A DNA stretch of 64,000 nt, taken from NCBI GenBank assembly GCA_009908505.1, contig JAAAPD010000005.1, positions 1 through 64,000 on the forward strand, read 5' to 3'. This document shows, in pieces, positions 26,197 through 37,141 of the stretch; position 1 is the first letter of the stretch, and every line of letters begins with the position of its first letter. Position numbers and translations under genes: made by a program. Source of the stretch: Alphaproteobacteria bacterium. Its GTDB lineage: Bacteria; Pseudomonadota; Alphaproteobacteria; Rhodobacterales; Rhodobacteraceae. The notes under the pieces were generated by a model. It saw nothing but the letters and a program-made list of their open reading frames with translations, was not told where the DNA came from and did not search any database.

Positions 26197-27386
26197 GCGG
26201 GGTGCGCGATCAATACGAGGCCTATCCCTATCCCGAGCGCGACCCGGCGGACGAGGCCAAGCGGCTGATTTCCGGCTCGCCCTCGGATCCGCGCGAGATC
26301 GACCATTTCATCTTTTCCGGCCAACGCGACTGGTCGCGGCCCCTGCGCGCCCTTGTGGCGGGCGGCGGCACGGGCGACGGGCTGATCCAGCTGGCGCAGA
26401 TGATGGACTGGGCCGGCAAACCGTATGAGATCACCTACCTGGACCTGTCGACCCCATCGCGCGCCGTGGCCGAGGCGCGGGCCAGGGCGCGCGGCCTGAC
26501 CGGTATCCGGTTCGAAACCGGGTCGTTGCTGGACGCGGCCGACTACGGCACCTTCGATTATATCGATTGCTGCGGCGTGCTGCATCACCTGCCGGACCCG
26601 GCGGCGGGCTTTGCCGCCCTACGCACTGCGCTGGCCCCCGGCGGCGGGCTGGGCTTCATGGTTTATGCCCCCTATGGGCGCAGCGGCGTCTACCCTCTGC
26701 AAGCGGCCTTTGGAACGGTGCTTGCGGGGTTGTCGCCGCAAGACAGGCTGGCACGGGCGAAAGAAATATATGCGCGCCTGCCCGCGGATCATCCGTTCAA
26801 GCGCAACCGGCTGGTCGGGGATCACGAGCAGTCGGATGCCGGGTTCTATGACCTGCTGCTGCATGCTCAGGATCGGGCCTTTGCCGTCGATGAGCTGCTA
26901 TCGGTGATGGCAGGGACCGGCTGGCAATTGTCAGGCTTCGTTCAACCTGCGCTGTACGACCCTGCGCGTCTGGCGGATGTGCCATCCGACATGGATGCAC
27001 CAACGCGCATGGCCGTGGCCGAGCAACTGCGCGGCACATTCAAGGTGCATGTGGGCTATGCGGTCGAGGCCGGGCGCGATACGGCCCGGGCGCGGCCCGC
27101 GGACCTGTCGCTGATCCCGCACCTTAAGGGCGGCGCGCCCGGCAAGCTGGCGCGGATGGTGGCCGCAGGAAAACCCGTGCCGCTGACCCTCGGCAAGGTG
27201 AGCGAGACCTTGCGCTTGCCGAAACAGGCGGCCCGGGTGATGGCCGGGATCAATGGCAAACGCACGCTGGCCGAGATCGCCAAGGGCGCCGGGCTGGACG
27301 CGCTGGCGTTCGGCGCGCTCTGGGCGCAGGTCGACCGAGAGCTCGGCGGCTTCGGCCTGCTGCTCTATTCCGGGATCGGGAGGTAG
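26193..27386 (+). CDS. Class I SAM-dependent methyltransferase
   Basis: This 397-residue protein opens RDQYEAYPYPERDPADE, a motif of a distinct methyltransferase family. Motif I is ALVAGGGTGDGLIQLAQM. FDYIDCCGVLHHLPDP is the post-motif acidic/aromatic loop. The last roughly 110 residues form a separate helical domain (KRTLAEIAKGAGLDALAFG, possibly winged-helix). It probably methylates a small molecule or protein; the substrate is unknown. Confidence 0.85.
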   Translation: MSGVRDQYEAYPYPERDPADEAKRLISGSPSDPREIDHFIFSGQRDWSRPLRALVAGGGTGDGLIQLAQMMDWAGKPYEITYLDLSTPSRAVAEARARARGLTGIRFETGSLLDAADYGTFDYIDCCGVLHHLPDPAAGFAALRTALAPGGGLGFMVYAPYGRSGVYPLQAAFGTVLAGLSPQDRLARAKEIYARLPADHPFKRNRLVGDHEQSDAGFYDLLLHAQDRAFAVDELLSVMAGTGWQLSGFVQPALYDPARLADVPSDMDAPTRMAVAEQLRGTFKVHVGYAVEAGRDTARARPADLSLIPHLKGGAPGKLARMVAAGKPVPLTLGKVSETLRLPKQAARVMAGINGKRTLAEIAKGAGLDALAFGALWAQVDRELGGFGLLLYSGIGR

Positions 27387-27391
27387 GCGCG

Positions 27392-28069
27392 ATGTGCGGA
27401 CGCATGGCCGTGACTCTGCCACATGACGCGATGGCGCAGGTCTTTGACGCGGCCCCGGCCAACGACCTGCCGCAGGTGCCGAACTACAATGTCTGCCCGA
27501 CCACGCAGGTCGCCACGGTGACCAGCGATACCGGCACACGCCGCCTGCGCCCGATACGCTGGGGCTTCCTGCCGCATTGGTACAAGGCGGTGAACGACGG
27601 CCCGCTGCTGATCAATGCCCGGGCCGAGACGATTGCCGAGAAGCCCGCCTTTCGCGCCGCCTGCCGGGAACGGCGCTGCCTGATCCCGGCCAGCGGCTTC
27701 TACGAATGGACCCGGCTTGAGGATGGGACCAAGCTGCCCTGGTATATCACCCGCCGCGACGGCGCGCCGCTGGCCTTTGCCGGCATCTGGCAGGATTGGG
27801 AGCGCGACGGCGAGGCGCTGACTACCTGTGCCGTCGTCACCACCGGGGCGAACGAGGCGATGTCGACGATCCACCACCGCATCCCGGTCGTGCTGGAACA
27901 ACGGGACTGGCCGCTTTGGCTGGGCGAGGCGGGCAAGGGGGCGGCAACCCTGATGCAGGCCCCGGCCGAGGACGTGCTGGATTTTCATCGGGTCAGCCGC
28001 GCGGTCAATTCCAACCGCGCCAGCGGGCCGGACTTGATCGAACCCATCGACCCCGAGGACGAGGGCTAG
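27392..28069 (+). CDS. yedK: SOS response-associated peptidase (SRAP/YedK, HMCES-like)
   Basis: This 225-residue SRAP protein has the invariant Cys2 after Met1 (MCGRMAV), NARAETIAEKPAF, GFYEW and STIHHRIPVVLE (catalytic His/Arg loop). In YedK/HMCES, Cys2 cross-links to abasic sites in single-stranded DNA and protects them. It lies five bases after the methyltransferase stop and is convergent with the malonyl-CoA synthetase gene, whose stop overlaps it by four bases. Confidence 0.93.
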   Translation: MCGRMAVTLPHDAMAQVFDAAPANDLPQVPNYNVCPTTQVATVTSDTGTRRLRPIRWGFLPHWYKAVNDGPLLINARAETIAEKPAFRAACRERRCLIPASGFYEWTRLEDGTKLPWYITRRDGAPLAFAGIWQDWERDGEALTTCAVVTTGANEAMSTIHHRIPVVLEQRDWPLWLGEAGKGAATLMQAPAEDVLDFHRVSRAVNSNRASGPDLIEPIDPEDEG

Positions 28070-29553
28070 CCCGCGAACAGGCGCGCATGGGCCTCGCGCA
28101 GCGCTGCCTTTTGCACCTTGCCCATGGTGTTGCGCGGCAATTCCGGCACGATCTCGACATGACGCGGCTGCTTGTAACGCGCGAGCCCCGTCAGACCGGC
28201 CATCACGGCCTCGGGCGTCACATCGCCCACGACCGCGGCGACCACGGCCTCGCCCATATCCGCATGGGGCACCCCGATCACCGCGCTTTCCACGACGCCG
28301 GGCAGGGCGTCGATCGCCTCTTCCACCTCCTTGGGATAGACGTTCAACCCGCCGGAAATGATCAGGTCCCTGGCGCGGCCGACGATGGTGACATAGCCAT
28401 CCGCGCCTTGCACGGCCAGGTCGCCGGTGATGAAGAACCCGTCTGGCCGCAGCTCTTCGGCGGTTTTCCCGGGCATGTTCCAGTAGCCCTGGAAGACATT
28501 CGGCCCGCGCACCTCGATGATGCCGATCTCGCCCGGCGGCAAGTCTGCGCCGGTTTCGGGATGGCGGATTTTCAGCTCCACGTCGGGCAGGGGCAGGCCC
28601 ACCGTGCCGGCGCGCCTGTCGCCGTCGTAGGGGTTCGAGGTGGACATGTTGGTTTCGGTCATCCCGTAGCGTTCCAGGATGCGGTGCCCGGTGCGTGCCG
28701 TGAACCTGTCATGGGTTTCCGCCAGAAGCGGGGCCGAGCCGGAGATGAACAGCCGCATGTCCGCGGCCAGGGCCCGGTCCAGCCGGTCATCGTCCAGCAG
28801 GCGGGTATAGAAAGTCGGCACGCCCATCATCGCCGTCGCACGGGGCAGGGCGTCGACGACCGCGTCCGCGTCGAATTTCGGCAACAGGATCATGTTGCCC
28901 CCGGCCAGAAGGGTGATGTTCGTGGCCACGAACAGCCCGTGGGTGTGAAAGATCGGCAGGGCGTGGATCAACCTGTCGGCGGCGGAAAAGCGCCACAAGT
29001 CGCGCAGTGTTTCCGCGTTGGACAGAAGGTTGCGATGTGTCAGCATCGCCCCCTTGGACCGTCCCGTCGTGCCGGAGGTGTAGAGCAGCGCGGCAAGGTC
29101 ATCGGGTCCTCGTTCAGCGACCGCGGCCACGTCCTCCTGCGTCGACATCAACTCCAGAAAGCTGCCGCTGTCGCCATCGGCAGCGAGGGTAAGGACCGGG
29201 CAGCCGCCCGCCAGCACCTGTTCCGAGGCCGGGTCGCAGATCAACAGGCGCGCGCCGCTGTCTTCGCGGAAATGGGCGACCTCGCCGGCCGTGTAAGCGG
29301 GGTTGAGCGGCAGGTAGACCACCCCGGCCTGCACCGCGCCCGCGTAGAGCGCCAGTGCGGTGGGCGATTTGCCCGCCTGAACGATGACCCGGTCGCCCGC
29401 GTCCAGCCCGGCGGCCGCATAGGCATTGGCGGCGCGCGCCGCCAGGCGCAGGAACTTGGCATAGCCGATCCGCCGGCCCCGCCACTCGAGAAAAGGGGCA
29501 GCGCTGTCCATATGTGGTGCGAAAAGCGCGTCAAACAGCGTGTTCGGCGCCAT
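28066..29553 (-). CDS. matB: Malonyl-CoA synthetase (ANL superfamily acyl-CoA ligase)
   Basis: This roughly 495-residue adenylate-forming enzyme has YTSGTTGRSKGAMLTHRNL (A3), YGMTETNMSTSNPYDGDRR with the MatB-typical SNP...GD-R pattern, GDLAVQG and LPRNTMGKVQK (A10 lysine). It activates malonate to malonyl-CoA. The ATG at 29553 begins MAPNTLFDALF as in MatB; the frame continues upstream to an ATG at 29631 adding a His/Cys-rich HDHTDHPPDCGCHLHA stretch, so a longer form is possible. Two Lrp genes follow upstream. Confidence 0.85.
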   Translation of the reverse strand: MAPNTLFDALFAPHMDSAAPFLEWRGRRIGYAKFLRLAARAANAYAAAGLDAGDRVIVQAGKSPTALALYAGAVQAGVVYLPLNPAYTAGEVAHFREDSGARLLICDPASEQVLAGGCPVLTLAADGDSGSFLELMSTQEDVAAVAERGPDDLAALLYTSGTTGRSKGAMLTHRNLLSNAETLRDLWRFSAADRLIHALPIFHTHGLFVATNITLLAGGNMILLPKFDADAVVDALPRATAMMGVPTFYTRLLDDDRLDRALAADMRLFISGSAPLLAETHDRFTARTGHRILERYGMTETNMSTSNPYDGDRRAGTVGLPLPDVELKIRHPETGADLPPGEIGIIEVRGPNVFQGYWNMPGKTAEELRPDGFFITGDLAVQGADGYVTIVGRARDLIISGGLNVYPKEVEEAIDALPGVVESAVIGVPHADMGEAVVAAVVGDVTPEAVMAGLTGLARYKQPRHVEIVPELPRNTMGKVQKAALREAHARLFAG

Positions 29554-29670
29554 CCGGGGCGGGGTGTCGTCCTGCGGCGCGGCATGCAGGTGGCAGCCGC
29601 AATCGGGCGGGTGGTCGGTATGGTCATGCATCGGGCGCATCTTCGCCCGGCCCGGCATCGGGGGCAATGG

Positions 29671-30126
29671 CTAGATCGGTCCCGGGCAGCGCTCGTCCGA
29701 AAGCAGAACGTTGGCCTCGACATCGCCCACGCCGGGCAGGGTCATGATCCGGCGACGCAGAACCCGCTCAAAATCGGACAGGTCGCGGGCCACGACGCGC
29801 AGGCGGTAATCATACATCCCCAGCACGTGCTCGACCAGCTGCACCTCGGGGATGGCCGTGACGGCGCGTTCGAAATCCTCCAGGCTGACGCGGCCCTTCG
29901 TGGCCAGCTTTACGCCAAGGAAAACCGTGACGCCGAACCCCAGCGCCTCGGCGTCCAGGTCCACCCGTTGCCCGGCCAGGATACCGGCCGCGCGCAGGCG
30001 TCGCAGCCGCCGCCAGGTCGCCGGTTGGCTCAGCCCCACGGCCTCGCCCAGGGCCGCGGCGCTGCGCCCGGCATCGCGGGCCATCTCGCGCAGAAGGGCG
30101 CGATCGGTGGCGTCCAGGTCCGTCAC
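29671..30126 (-). CDS. Lrp/AsnC-family transcriptional regulator (second copy)
   Basis: This 151-residue Lrp-family regulator has an N-terminal helix-turn-helix (LREMARDAGRSAAALGEAVGLSQPATWRRL) and a C-terminal RAM ligand-binding domain with MYDYRLRVVARDLSDFERVL. It starts GTG at 30126, overlapping the stop of the adjacent Lrp gene (GTGA), so both are co-translated. Members sense amino acids. Divergence from ilvC points to a role in branched-chain amino acid control. Confidence 0.9.
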   Translation of the reverse strand: MTDLDATDRALLREMARDAGRSAAALGEAVGLSQPATWRRLRRLRAAGILAGQRVDLDAEALGFGVTVFLGVKLATKGRVSLEDFERAVTAIPEVQLVEHVLGMYDYRLRVVARDLSDFERVLRRRIMTLPGVGDVEANVLLSDERCPGPI

Positions 30127-30578
30127 AGCGGCAGGCTTTCGTCGTTCTTTAGCGTCGCCACGGTCATCAACGCCTCGAGCTCGGCGATATGGGGCAGGGC
30201 GAGGATGCGGTCACGGTACAGCTGCTGGTAATGGGCCATGTCCCGCGCAATGACGTAGAGCCGCACATCGACCCGGCCCAGGAAGGTCTGGATCTCGACC
30301 ACTTCGGGGATCTCGCGGGCGGCTGCGATGAAGGCGTCGAAGGCATTGGCCTGCGCCTTTTCCAGCGTGAAACGCAGGCTGACCGCCACGGCATATCCAA
30401 GCGCCGTCCAGTCAATCCGCGCGCGCCGGCCCTTCAGGATGCCACGCTCTTCCAGCCGGGCCAGCCTGCGGGTCGCGCGCAGGGCGGTGACGCCCGCCCG
30501 CTCGGCCAGGTCGGCGGCGGTCAGGTTCGGGTCGGCCTGCAACTGGCGCAGAAGGCGGCGGTCAAGGTCATCGAGCAT
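30123..30578 (-). CDS. Lrp/AsnC-family transcriptional regulator (first copy)
   Basis: This 151-residue paralogue has the HTH LRQLQADPNLTAADLAERAGVTALRATRRL and a RAM domain (RVDVRLYVIARDMAHYQQLY). It faces ilvC across 139 bases containing an inverted repeat at 30585-30608, seven bases upstream of its start, consistent with autoregulation. Two co-translated Lrp proteins could form hetero-oligomers. Confidence 0.9.
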   Translation of the reverse strand: MLDDLDRRLLRQLQADPNLTAADLAERAGVTALRATRRLARLEERGILKGRRARIDWTALGYAVAVSLRFTLEKAQANAFDAFIAAAREIPEVVEIQTFLGRVDVRLYVIARDMAHYQQLYRDRILALPHIAELEALMTVATLKNDESLPL

Positions 30579-30584
30579 GGATTT

Positions 30585-31740
<1,156 letters not shown>

Positions 31741-31763
31741 CCGGGCCTTGGGCCATCTGCAAC

Positions 31764-31793
31764 AGGGCTGCCCCGTGCCGGGCAGCCCTTTTT
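31764..31793 (+). terminator. Intrinsic terminator after ilvC
   Basis: A perfect ten-base-pair stem, AGGGCTGCCC (31764-31773) with GGGCAGCCCT (31780-31789), has a six-base loop and runs into five T residues. It begins 24 bases past the ilvC stop. Confidence 0.9.
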
Positions 31794-31844
31794 CGCGGTC
31801 GTTGACGGGGGCGCCCGGTGGGGCCAGCCCCCCCCACCTTGTCG

Positions 31845-31976
31845 TCAGGTTTCCCTGTCGTCCTCGTCCAGGCCAAGGAACTTCCTGCATGTCGGCCAAT
31901 GGACCTGGAACTCGAACACCGCAAGGCACAGAAGGGTCAGCAGGGCAACGATCGGCAACATGAAGGGAACGTCCAT
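31845..31976 (-). CDS. Small single-span membrane protein, unknown
   Basis: This 43-residue protein begins MDVPFMLPIVALLTLLCLAVF, a single membrane helix, followed by a polar tail (WPTCRKFLGLDEDDRET). The ATG at 31976 has AAGAAG about six bases upstream. It is divergent from the next DMT transporter. I do not recognise the family; codon usage and the ribosome site favour a real gene. Confidence 0.5.
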   Translation of the reverse strand: MDVPFMLPIVALLTLLCLAVFEFQVHWPTCRKFLGLDEDDRET

Positions 31977-32024
31977 AATGTCTTCTTTCCTGGCTGAGCG
32001 CCCCCGACAACGGGAACTCTTGAA

Positions 32025-32942
32025 TTGGCTGACGGCAATATAATCCCGCAACCCACCCTGTCCAACTGGCTTTCCGTCATCGCCCTCGGCTTGATCTGGG
32101 GCGGGACCTTCATGGTCGTGTCCATTGCGCTGGAGGGCTACGGCCCGCTGACCGTGGCCTGTGCGCGTACCACGCTCGGGGCGGTGTCGCTGCTGATCCT
32201 GATGCGGCTGCTGGGCCGGCCCTGGCCCGAGGGCCGCGCCGTCTGGACCTACCTTGCGGTGATCGGGCCGCTCAACACCGCCTTGCCCTTCTTCCTGCTC
32301 AGCTGGGGCCAACAATACGTGCCCTCGGCCTTTGCCGGGCTGTCCATGGCGGCGCTGCCGCTTTTCGTGCTGCCCCTGGCCCATCTTTTCAGTGATGAGA
32401 AACTGGCCCTGCGCAAGACGCTTGGCGTATTGCTGGGCTTTGTTGGTGCGGCGGTTCTGCTTGGCCCCGGGGCCTTGCGGCTGGGGCAGGGGATCGAGCC
32501 GCTGGCCCAGCTCGCCTGTCTCGGCGCGGCACTGTCCTACGCGGTCGCCTCGGTGTTGACCCGGCGCTGTCCGCCGGTCGATGCCATCGCCATGGCGGCG
32601 ATCACACTTTGCATCGGTGCGGCCTGCCTGATCCCGCCCATGCTGCTGGTCGAGGGGGTGCCCCGCTGGCAGCCGGGCCTGTCGGGCTGGGCGATCCTGT
32701 TCCTGGGGCTGGTGCCCACCGCCTTTGCCGCGCTTTTGCGGGTCACGGTGGTGCGCAGCGCCGGGTCCGTTTTCATGACGCTGGTGAATTACCAGGTGCC
32801 CGTCTGGTCCATGGTCTTCGGCGCGCTGGTCCTGAACGAGGCCTTGCCGGGGCGCTTCTTCGTCGCGCTGGCGCTGATCCTGACCGGGCTGGCCATCAGC
32901 CAGTGGCGCAGCCAGATCCGGCTGTTCACGCCGCGGGCCTAG
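32025..32942 (+). CDS. EamA/DMT-family membrane transporter
   Basis: This 305-residue ten-segment membrane protein has [16 protein letters not shown] at the start and [17 protein letters not shown]-like and [20 protein letters not shown] segments typical of RhaT/EamA exporters. The frame starts with TTG at 32025; the first in-frame ATG would cut the first membrane segment, so TTG is preferred. Its TAG stop overlaps the stop of glmM on the other strand. Substrate unknown. Confidence 0.85.
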   Translation: MADGNIIPQPTLSNWLSVIALGLIWGGTFMVVSIALEGYGPLTVACARTTLGAVSLLILMRLLGRPWPEGRAVWTYLAVIGPLNTALPFFLLSWGQQYVPSAFAGLSMAALPLFVLPLAHLFSDEKLALRKTLGVLLGFVGAAVLLGPGALRLGQGIEPLAQLACLGAALSYAVASVLTRRCPPVDAIAMAAITLCIGAACLIPPMLLVEGVPRWQPGLSGWAILFLGLVPTAFAALLRVTVVRSAGSVFMTLVNYQVPVWSMVFGALVLNEALPGRFFVALALILTGLAISQWRSQIRLFTPRA

Positions 32943-34285
32943 CCGGTGCTTTCGGCGATTTCCGCCACGATCCCGTCCACGACCCGCGCCAGAAAGCTCT
33001 CGTCCTCGCATTCGGCCATGATTCGGATCAGCGGCTCGGTGCCCGACTTGCGGATCAGCAACCGGCCCTTGCCGGCCAGGTCCGCCTCGGCCTGGGCGAT
33101 GGCCTCTTGCACCGGTACCAGTGCCAGCGGGTCACTGCCGGGCGCGTAGCGGACATTCTCCAGCTTCTGTGGCACGGTGTCGAAGACCTGCGCCAGTTCG
33201 GACGCGCGCTGGCCGGTCTCGACCATGGCGGCCAGAAAGTGCAGGCCCGCAAGCAGCCCGTCCCCGGTGGTGGCGTAATCCGTCATCACGATATGGCCGG
33301 ATTGTTCGCCGCCCAGGTTGAAGCCGCCCGCGCGCATCCGTTCCACGACGTAGCGGTCGCCGACCTTGGTGCGGTCCAGCGTGATGCCCATGCCGCCCAG
33401 GTGACGTTCCAGCCCGAGATTGGACATGACCGTGGCCACCAGTGTGTCGCCGGCCAGCCGGCCCTCGTTCGCCCAACGGGTTGCGAACAGCGCCATGACC
33501 TGGTCGCCATCGGCGACGCGGCCGTTTTCGTCCAGGATCATCACCCGGTCGGCGTCGCCGTCCAGGCATATCCCGATATCCGCCCCGTGGCTGACGATGG
33601 TCTCGGCGGCGGTGCGCGGCGCGGTCGAGCCGACATTGTCGTTGATGTTGTAGCCATTGGGCGTGACGCCGACGGGCACCACCTCGGCGCCCAGTTCCCA
33701 CAGTACCTCGGGGGCGACCCGGTGGGCGGCACCGTTGGCGCAATCGACCACCACCTTCAGTCCCGCCAGGGTTCGGCCCTGCGGAAACGTCGATTTCACC
33801 CGCTCGGCATAGCGGAACCGGCCATCGTCGATGCGGCGGGCGCGGCCGATATTGATCGCCTGCACCGGCTCGACCCCGGTTTCCAGAAGCTGCTCGATCT
33901 CGGTCTCGGCGGCATCGGACAGCTTGAACCCATCCGGTCCGAAGAACTTGATGCCATTGTCGATGGCCGGGTTGTGGCTGGCCGAGATCATGATGCCAAG
34001 GTCGGCCCGCATCGACGTGGTCAGAAGGCCGACGGCCGGGGTCGGCACGGGCCCCAGCAACAGCACGTTCATGCCCGTGCTGGTCAGGCCGGCGGTCAGG
34101 GCGTTCTCGAACATGTAGCCCGACAGGCGGGTATCCTTGCCGATCACCACGCGATGATCGTTGTTGCCGTCGTTGCGGAAATACCGGCCCACGGCAGCCC
34201 CGAGCCGCAGGGCCATCTCGGCGTTCATGGGCGGGGTATTGGCCGTGCCGCGCACGCCGTCTGTGCCAAAGAGTTTGCGGGTCAT
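32939..34285 (-). CDS. glmM: Phosphoglucosamine mutase
   Basis: This 448-residue enzyme converts glucosamine-6-phosphate to glucosamine-1-phosphate for peptidoglycan and LPS. It has [16 protein letters not shown], the phosphoserine loop [16 protein letters not shown] (Ser103), the metal-binding [10 protein letters not shown] near 245, and the C-terminal phosphate-binding [12 protein letters not shown]. The ATG overlaps the folP stop (ATGA at 34282-34285), giving a folB-folP-glmM order as in many alphaproteobacteria. Confidence 0.97.
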   Translation of the reverse strand: MTRKLFGTDGVRGTANTPPMNAEMALRLGAAVGRYFRNDGNNDHRVVIGKDTRLSGYMFENALTAGLTSTGMNVLLLGPVPTPAVGLLTTSMRADLGIMISASHNPAIDNGIKFFGPDGFKLSDAAETEIEQLLETGVEPVQAINIGRARRIDDGRFRYAERVKSTFPQGRTLAGLKVVVDCANGAAHRVAPEVLWELGAEVVPVGVTPNGYNINDNVGSTAPRTAAETIVSHGADIGICLDGDADRVMILDENGRVADGDQVMALFATRWANEGRLAGDTLVATVMSNLGLERHLGGMGITLDRTKVGDRYVVERMRAGGFNLGGEQSGHIVMTDYATTGDGLLAGLHFLAAMVETGQRASELAQVFDTVPQKLENVRYAPGSDPLALVPVQEAIAQAEADLAGKGRLLIRKSGTEPLIRIMAECEDESFLARVVDGIVAEIAESTG

Positions 34286-35289
34286 GGCTGCTCTCCTCTC
34301 AGGGCCGCGGCCAACTGGAAGGCCTGGCGCGTTTCGGCGGTGTCGTGCACCCGGGTGATCTGCACGCCCTGGGCCAGACCGTGCAGCGCCACGGCGATGG
34401 ATCCGGGCATGCGGTCGCGCGCCTCGGGCGCCTCGGCGAGGGTGCCGATGAACCGCTTGCGCGACGCGCCCAGCAATACCGCGCAGCCCAGCCCGTGAAA
34501 CAGGGAAAGATTGCGCAAAAGCGTCAGGTTGTGATCCAGCGTCTTGCCGAAGCCGATGCCGGGGTCGACGACGATGCGGTCGCGGGGAATGCCGGCCGCC
34601 TCGGCCTTGGCCACGCGGTCGGCCAGGAAATCGTAGATGTCCAGCAGCACGTCGTCATAGGTCGGGTCGTCCTGCATGTCCCGGGGGGTGCCCCGGGCAT
34701 GCATCAGGCAAATCGGCAGGCCACTGTCGGCGGCGACCTGCGCCATGCGGTCATCATAGGAAAAGGCCGAGACATCGTTGAGCATGCTGGCCCCGGCGCC
34801 GATGGCCGACCGGGCCACCATGGATTTGCGCGTGTCGATGGAAACCGCCCCGTCGCTGCCGGCGCGGATCGCGCCGATCACGGGCGCGGTGCGGCCGATC
34901 TCGTCCTCGACGCCCACCTCGACGGCGCCGGGGCGGGTGCTTTCGCCGCCCACGTCGATGATGTCGGCCCCGGCGGCCTGCATGGCACGGGCCTGGGCCA
35001 GCGCCGCCTCGGGGTCCATGAACAGGCCGCCGTCGGAAAAACTGTCGGGCGTCACGTTGAGGATCCCCATCAGGCGCGGGCGGTCCATGGCCAGCCCGGC
35101 CAGCGCAGCGCGCGGGGCGGTCAGGCGATCAAGTACATCGCCCGGCACGTCCTGCGGCGGGACCAGGGCGCGGGCGCCGTCGCGCTCGATCCGTTCGACC
35201 TGCGTGAACCAGCACCAGCCGCCGGCCAGGGTCTGCGCCGCGTCGGGACGGTGCGGGTCGGTCTGCGGGATCGGGCGATAGTAGGTCAT
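34282..35289 (-). CDS. folP: Dihydropteroate synthase
   Basis: This 335-residue enzyme joins p-aminobenzoate to dihydropterin pyrophosphate. [56 protein letters not shown] and [11 protein letters not shown] define the TIM-barrel active site. The N-terminal roughly 70 residues precede the core and are longer than in E. coli. ATG 35289 (MTYYRPIPQ) lies 13 bases after the folB stop. It is the target of sulphonamides. Confidence 0.96.
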   Translation of the reverse strand: MTYYRPIPQTDPHRPDAAQTLAGGWCWFTQVERIERDGARALVPPQDVPGDVLDRLTAPRAALAGLAMDRPRLMGILNVTPDSFSDGGLFMDPEAALAQARAMQAAGADIIDVGGESTRPGAVEVGVEDEIGRTAPVIGAIRAGSDGAVSIDTRKSMVARSAIGAGASMLNDVSAFSYDDRMAQVAADSGLPICLMHARGTPRDMQDDPTYDDVLLDIYDFLADRVAKAEAAGIPRDRIVVDPGIGFGKTLDHNLTLLRNLSLFHGLGCAVLLGASRKRFIGTLAEAPEARDRMPGSIAVALHGLAQGVQITRVHDTAETRQAFQLAAALRGEQP

Positions 35290-35302
35290 GCGGGGGTCCG
35301 GG

Positions 35303-36217
35303 TCAGTCCAGCGGGTAGCTGCGGGTGGGCAGATCGCAGTCTGGCGCGTCCCTGCCCAGAACGCAAAGCTCTTTGGCCTGCATCTCGGCGGCGAACCAGG
35401 CGGCGAGCGCCAGAGCATCGCGCGGGCTGGCCGAGGGGCTTTCGACCGCGTCCAGAACGATCTTGGACGGGGCCCAGACGCAGATCTGGCCGTTCTTCAT
35501 GGCCCAGTCCAGTTCCGTCCGGGTGCCGGTGACCACGCAGCGCCGGTCGCGGCCTGCCAGCACCCAGGCGTTCTGTTCAATGGCCAACAGGTCGATCCGG
35601 CGTTGCGCCAGGGCGGCGCCCGATTGCGGGGCTCGGGCCTCGGCGGGACCCACGCAGAAGATCAGAGGCGCGTCGCGGGCCGCGAAATCGTCGATCCAGC
35701 CGGCGAGCCTCGCGTCGGCGATGGCGGCGTTGGTCAGGTAGACGATGCGCGGATGCGGAGCCTCTTCATGGGCCTGGGCGGCGGCGGCTTGCTTGCCGCG
35801 TTCGCGTGCGATCTCGACCCCCAGCGCGCCGGGGCCGCGATCCAGTTTCTCGATGCGCACGAAGACCCGCTGCGCCTGGGGTTCCAGCAGGATGCGTTCG
35901 GCCACCCGTTCGGCCAGGGTCTCCAGCAGGTTCAGTCGCTCCGCGCCCAGCTCGTACTGGATTGCCTCGGTCACGCGGTCATAGGACAGGATGCGGTCCA
36001 CGTCGTCCTCGATCGGACCGGAAAGCGGTGCGACCTCGACCACCACGTTGAACTTGATGTGCTGCATGGTGCCGCGTTCGGCCTGGAAGGCGCCGATCTC
36101 GACCTCGGTGACGTAGTCGCGCAGCGAGATGCGGTCGTTCAGCGCCCCTTCGGCGGGCACGGTGGCCTCGGCGCGTTCCGCCGGATGGGCGAAGGCAAGG
36201 CGGATATCGGAACTCAT
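35303..36217 (-). CDS. folB: Dihydroneopterin aldolase with C-terminal extension
   Basis: The first roughly 140 residues form the FolB domain: ISLRDYVTEVEIGAFQAERG, QHIKFNVVVEV, ILSYDRVTEAIQYEL and RLNLLETLAERVAERIL with the catalytic/binding residues. The remaining roughly 160 residues (from about RIVYLTNAAIADAR) have no clear match to FolB. The total of 304 residues is more than twice the usual roughly 120. The extension contains CVGPAEARAPQSG and VLAGRDRRCVVTGTRTELDWAM. It may be a second, fused domain of unknown role. Confidence 0.88.
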   Translation of the reverse strand: MSSDIRLAFAHPAERAEATVPAEGALNDRISLRDYVTEVEIGAFQAERGTMQHIKFNVVVEVAPLSGPIEDDVDRILSYDRVTEAIQYELGAERLNLLETLAERVAERILLEPQAQRVFVRIEKLDRGPGALGVEIARERGKQAAAAQAHEEAPHPRIVYLTNAAIADARLAGWIDDFAARDAPLIFCVGPAEARAPQSGAALAQRRIDLLAIEQNAWVLAGRDRRCVVTGTRTELDWAMKNGQICVWAPSKIVLDAVESPSASPRDALALAAWFAAEMQAKELCVLGRDAPDCDLPTRSYPLD

Positions 36218-36308
36218 GGGGCACCCCCGGTTTGTCGTTTCGCGGGGATACTAGGGCCTGAGAAGCGGGACAAGCGCCGATGCGCGACGGGCAAGGCCCC
36301 GCCTGCGA

Positions 36309-36968
36309 CTAGCCCTGCCGATAGAAGTGGTGCGATCCGATCGTGGCGGTGCGCGGAAAGACGCGGGCCCAACGGGGACTTACGGCGCGGGTATGATAGT
36401 ACATCGCCCCGTCGGTCAGGTCACGGGGGGCGGCCCCGTCCATCAGCAGCCGAGCGACCTTGCCCACTGCGGCCCAGGCTGCCGGTTCATGAACGGTTTC
36501 GGGGTGCCCGTCGCAGGTGAAGGTGAACTGGCAGGCATAGCGGCGTCCGGTGCCCTGGTTCACGACGCTGCAGATGCTGCCGGGGAAGCGGCTGCTTTCG
36601 ACGCGGTTGAGGATCACTTCGCCGACCGCGAACATGCCGCGCACGCTTTCGCCGCGGGCTTCGAAATAGAGCGCCTGCGTCAGGCATTCCCACTGTGCCC
36701 CGCCACTGGGCGACGGTTGCGCGGCCAGGAAGGCCCGGTCATAGTCGATGCCGGCCGGCGCGGTGCGCACCTTGCGGGAATCCGGCGCGGGCGGGGCGGT
36801 CAGGGCGGCAAGGCGGCTGTCTGGCACCATTCGGATCGCGTCGCGTTCCTGGCCCAGCAGGTCGGACAGGCGTGACTCAAGCACCTGGTCGGCCGCCACG
36901 GCGGTCCCCAGACTGGCAAAAGCGATTCCCGCCGCAAGCGCGGCGCGCGTGAATAACCTATAAAGCAT
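36309..36968 (-). CDS. SleB-family cell wall hydrolase
   Basis: This 219-residue protein has a signal-like N-terminus (MLYRLFTRAALAAGIAFASLG). The SleB hydrolase domain has CLTQALYFEARGESVRGMFAVGEVILNRVES, YACQFTFTCDG, and MYYHTRAVSPRWAR; the catalytic Glu in YFEARGE is present. The ATG at 36968 has GGTGGGG upstream and gives a signal peptide, unlike the longer open frame. It cleaves peptidoglycan glycan strands (lytic transglycosylase-type) in the periplasm. Confidence 0.88.
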   Translation of the reverse strand: MLYRLFTRAALAAGIAFASLGTAVAADQVLESRLSDLLGQERDAIRMVPDSRLAALTAPPAPDSRKVRTAPAGIDYDRAFLAAQPSPSGGAQWECLTQALYFEARGESVRGMFAVGEVILNRVESSRFPGSICSVVNQGTGRRYACQFTFTCDGHPETVHEPAAWAAVGKVARLLMDGAAPRDLTDGAMYYHTRAVSPRWARVFPRTATIGSHHFYRQG

Positions 36969-37141
36969 TTTCCCCACCACAGGTGTCACACGGAAGGCCC
37001 CGTGCAAGCGCGGCAGGAAATAGGCCACCGGACGCGGTCCGTCCACCCCGGGGGTCGCATGCCTGTCATGCGGATGATGCATTCGGGGCACAGGCCGGGC
37101 GCGGTGAGATCAACCCCTTGTGGTACAACGGATTTTCGCCG

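Noticed and set aside
27796-30231. Long plus-strand open frame across the SRAP, malonyl-CoA synthetase and Lrp genes
   Set aside because: Crosses three well-supported genes and has no domain; shadow of the opposite strand.
32939-32942. Overlapping stops of the DMT exporter and glmM as a sign of a frameshift
   Set aside because: Both proteins are full length with normal C-termini; the overlap is ordinary convergent packing.
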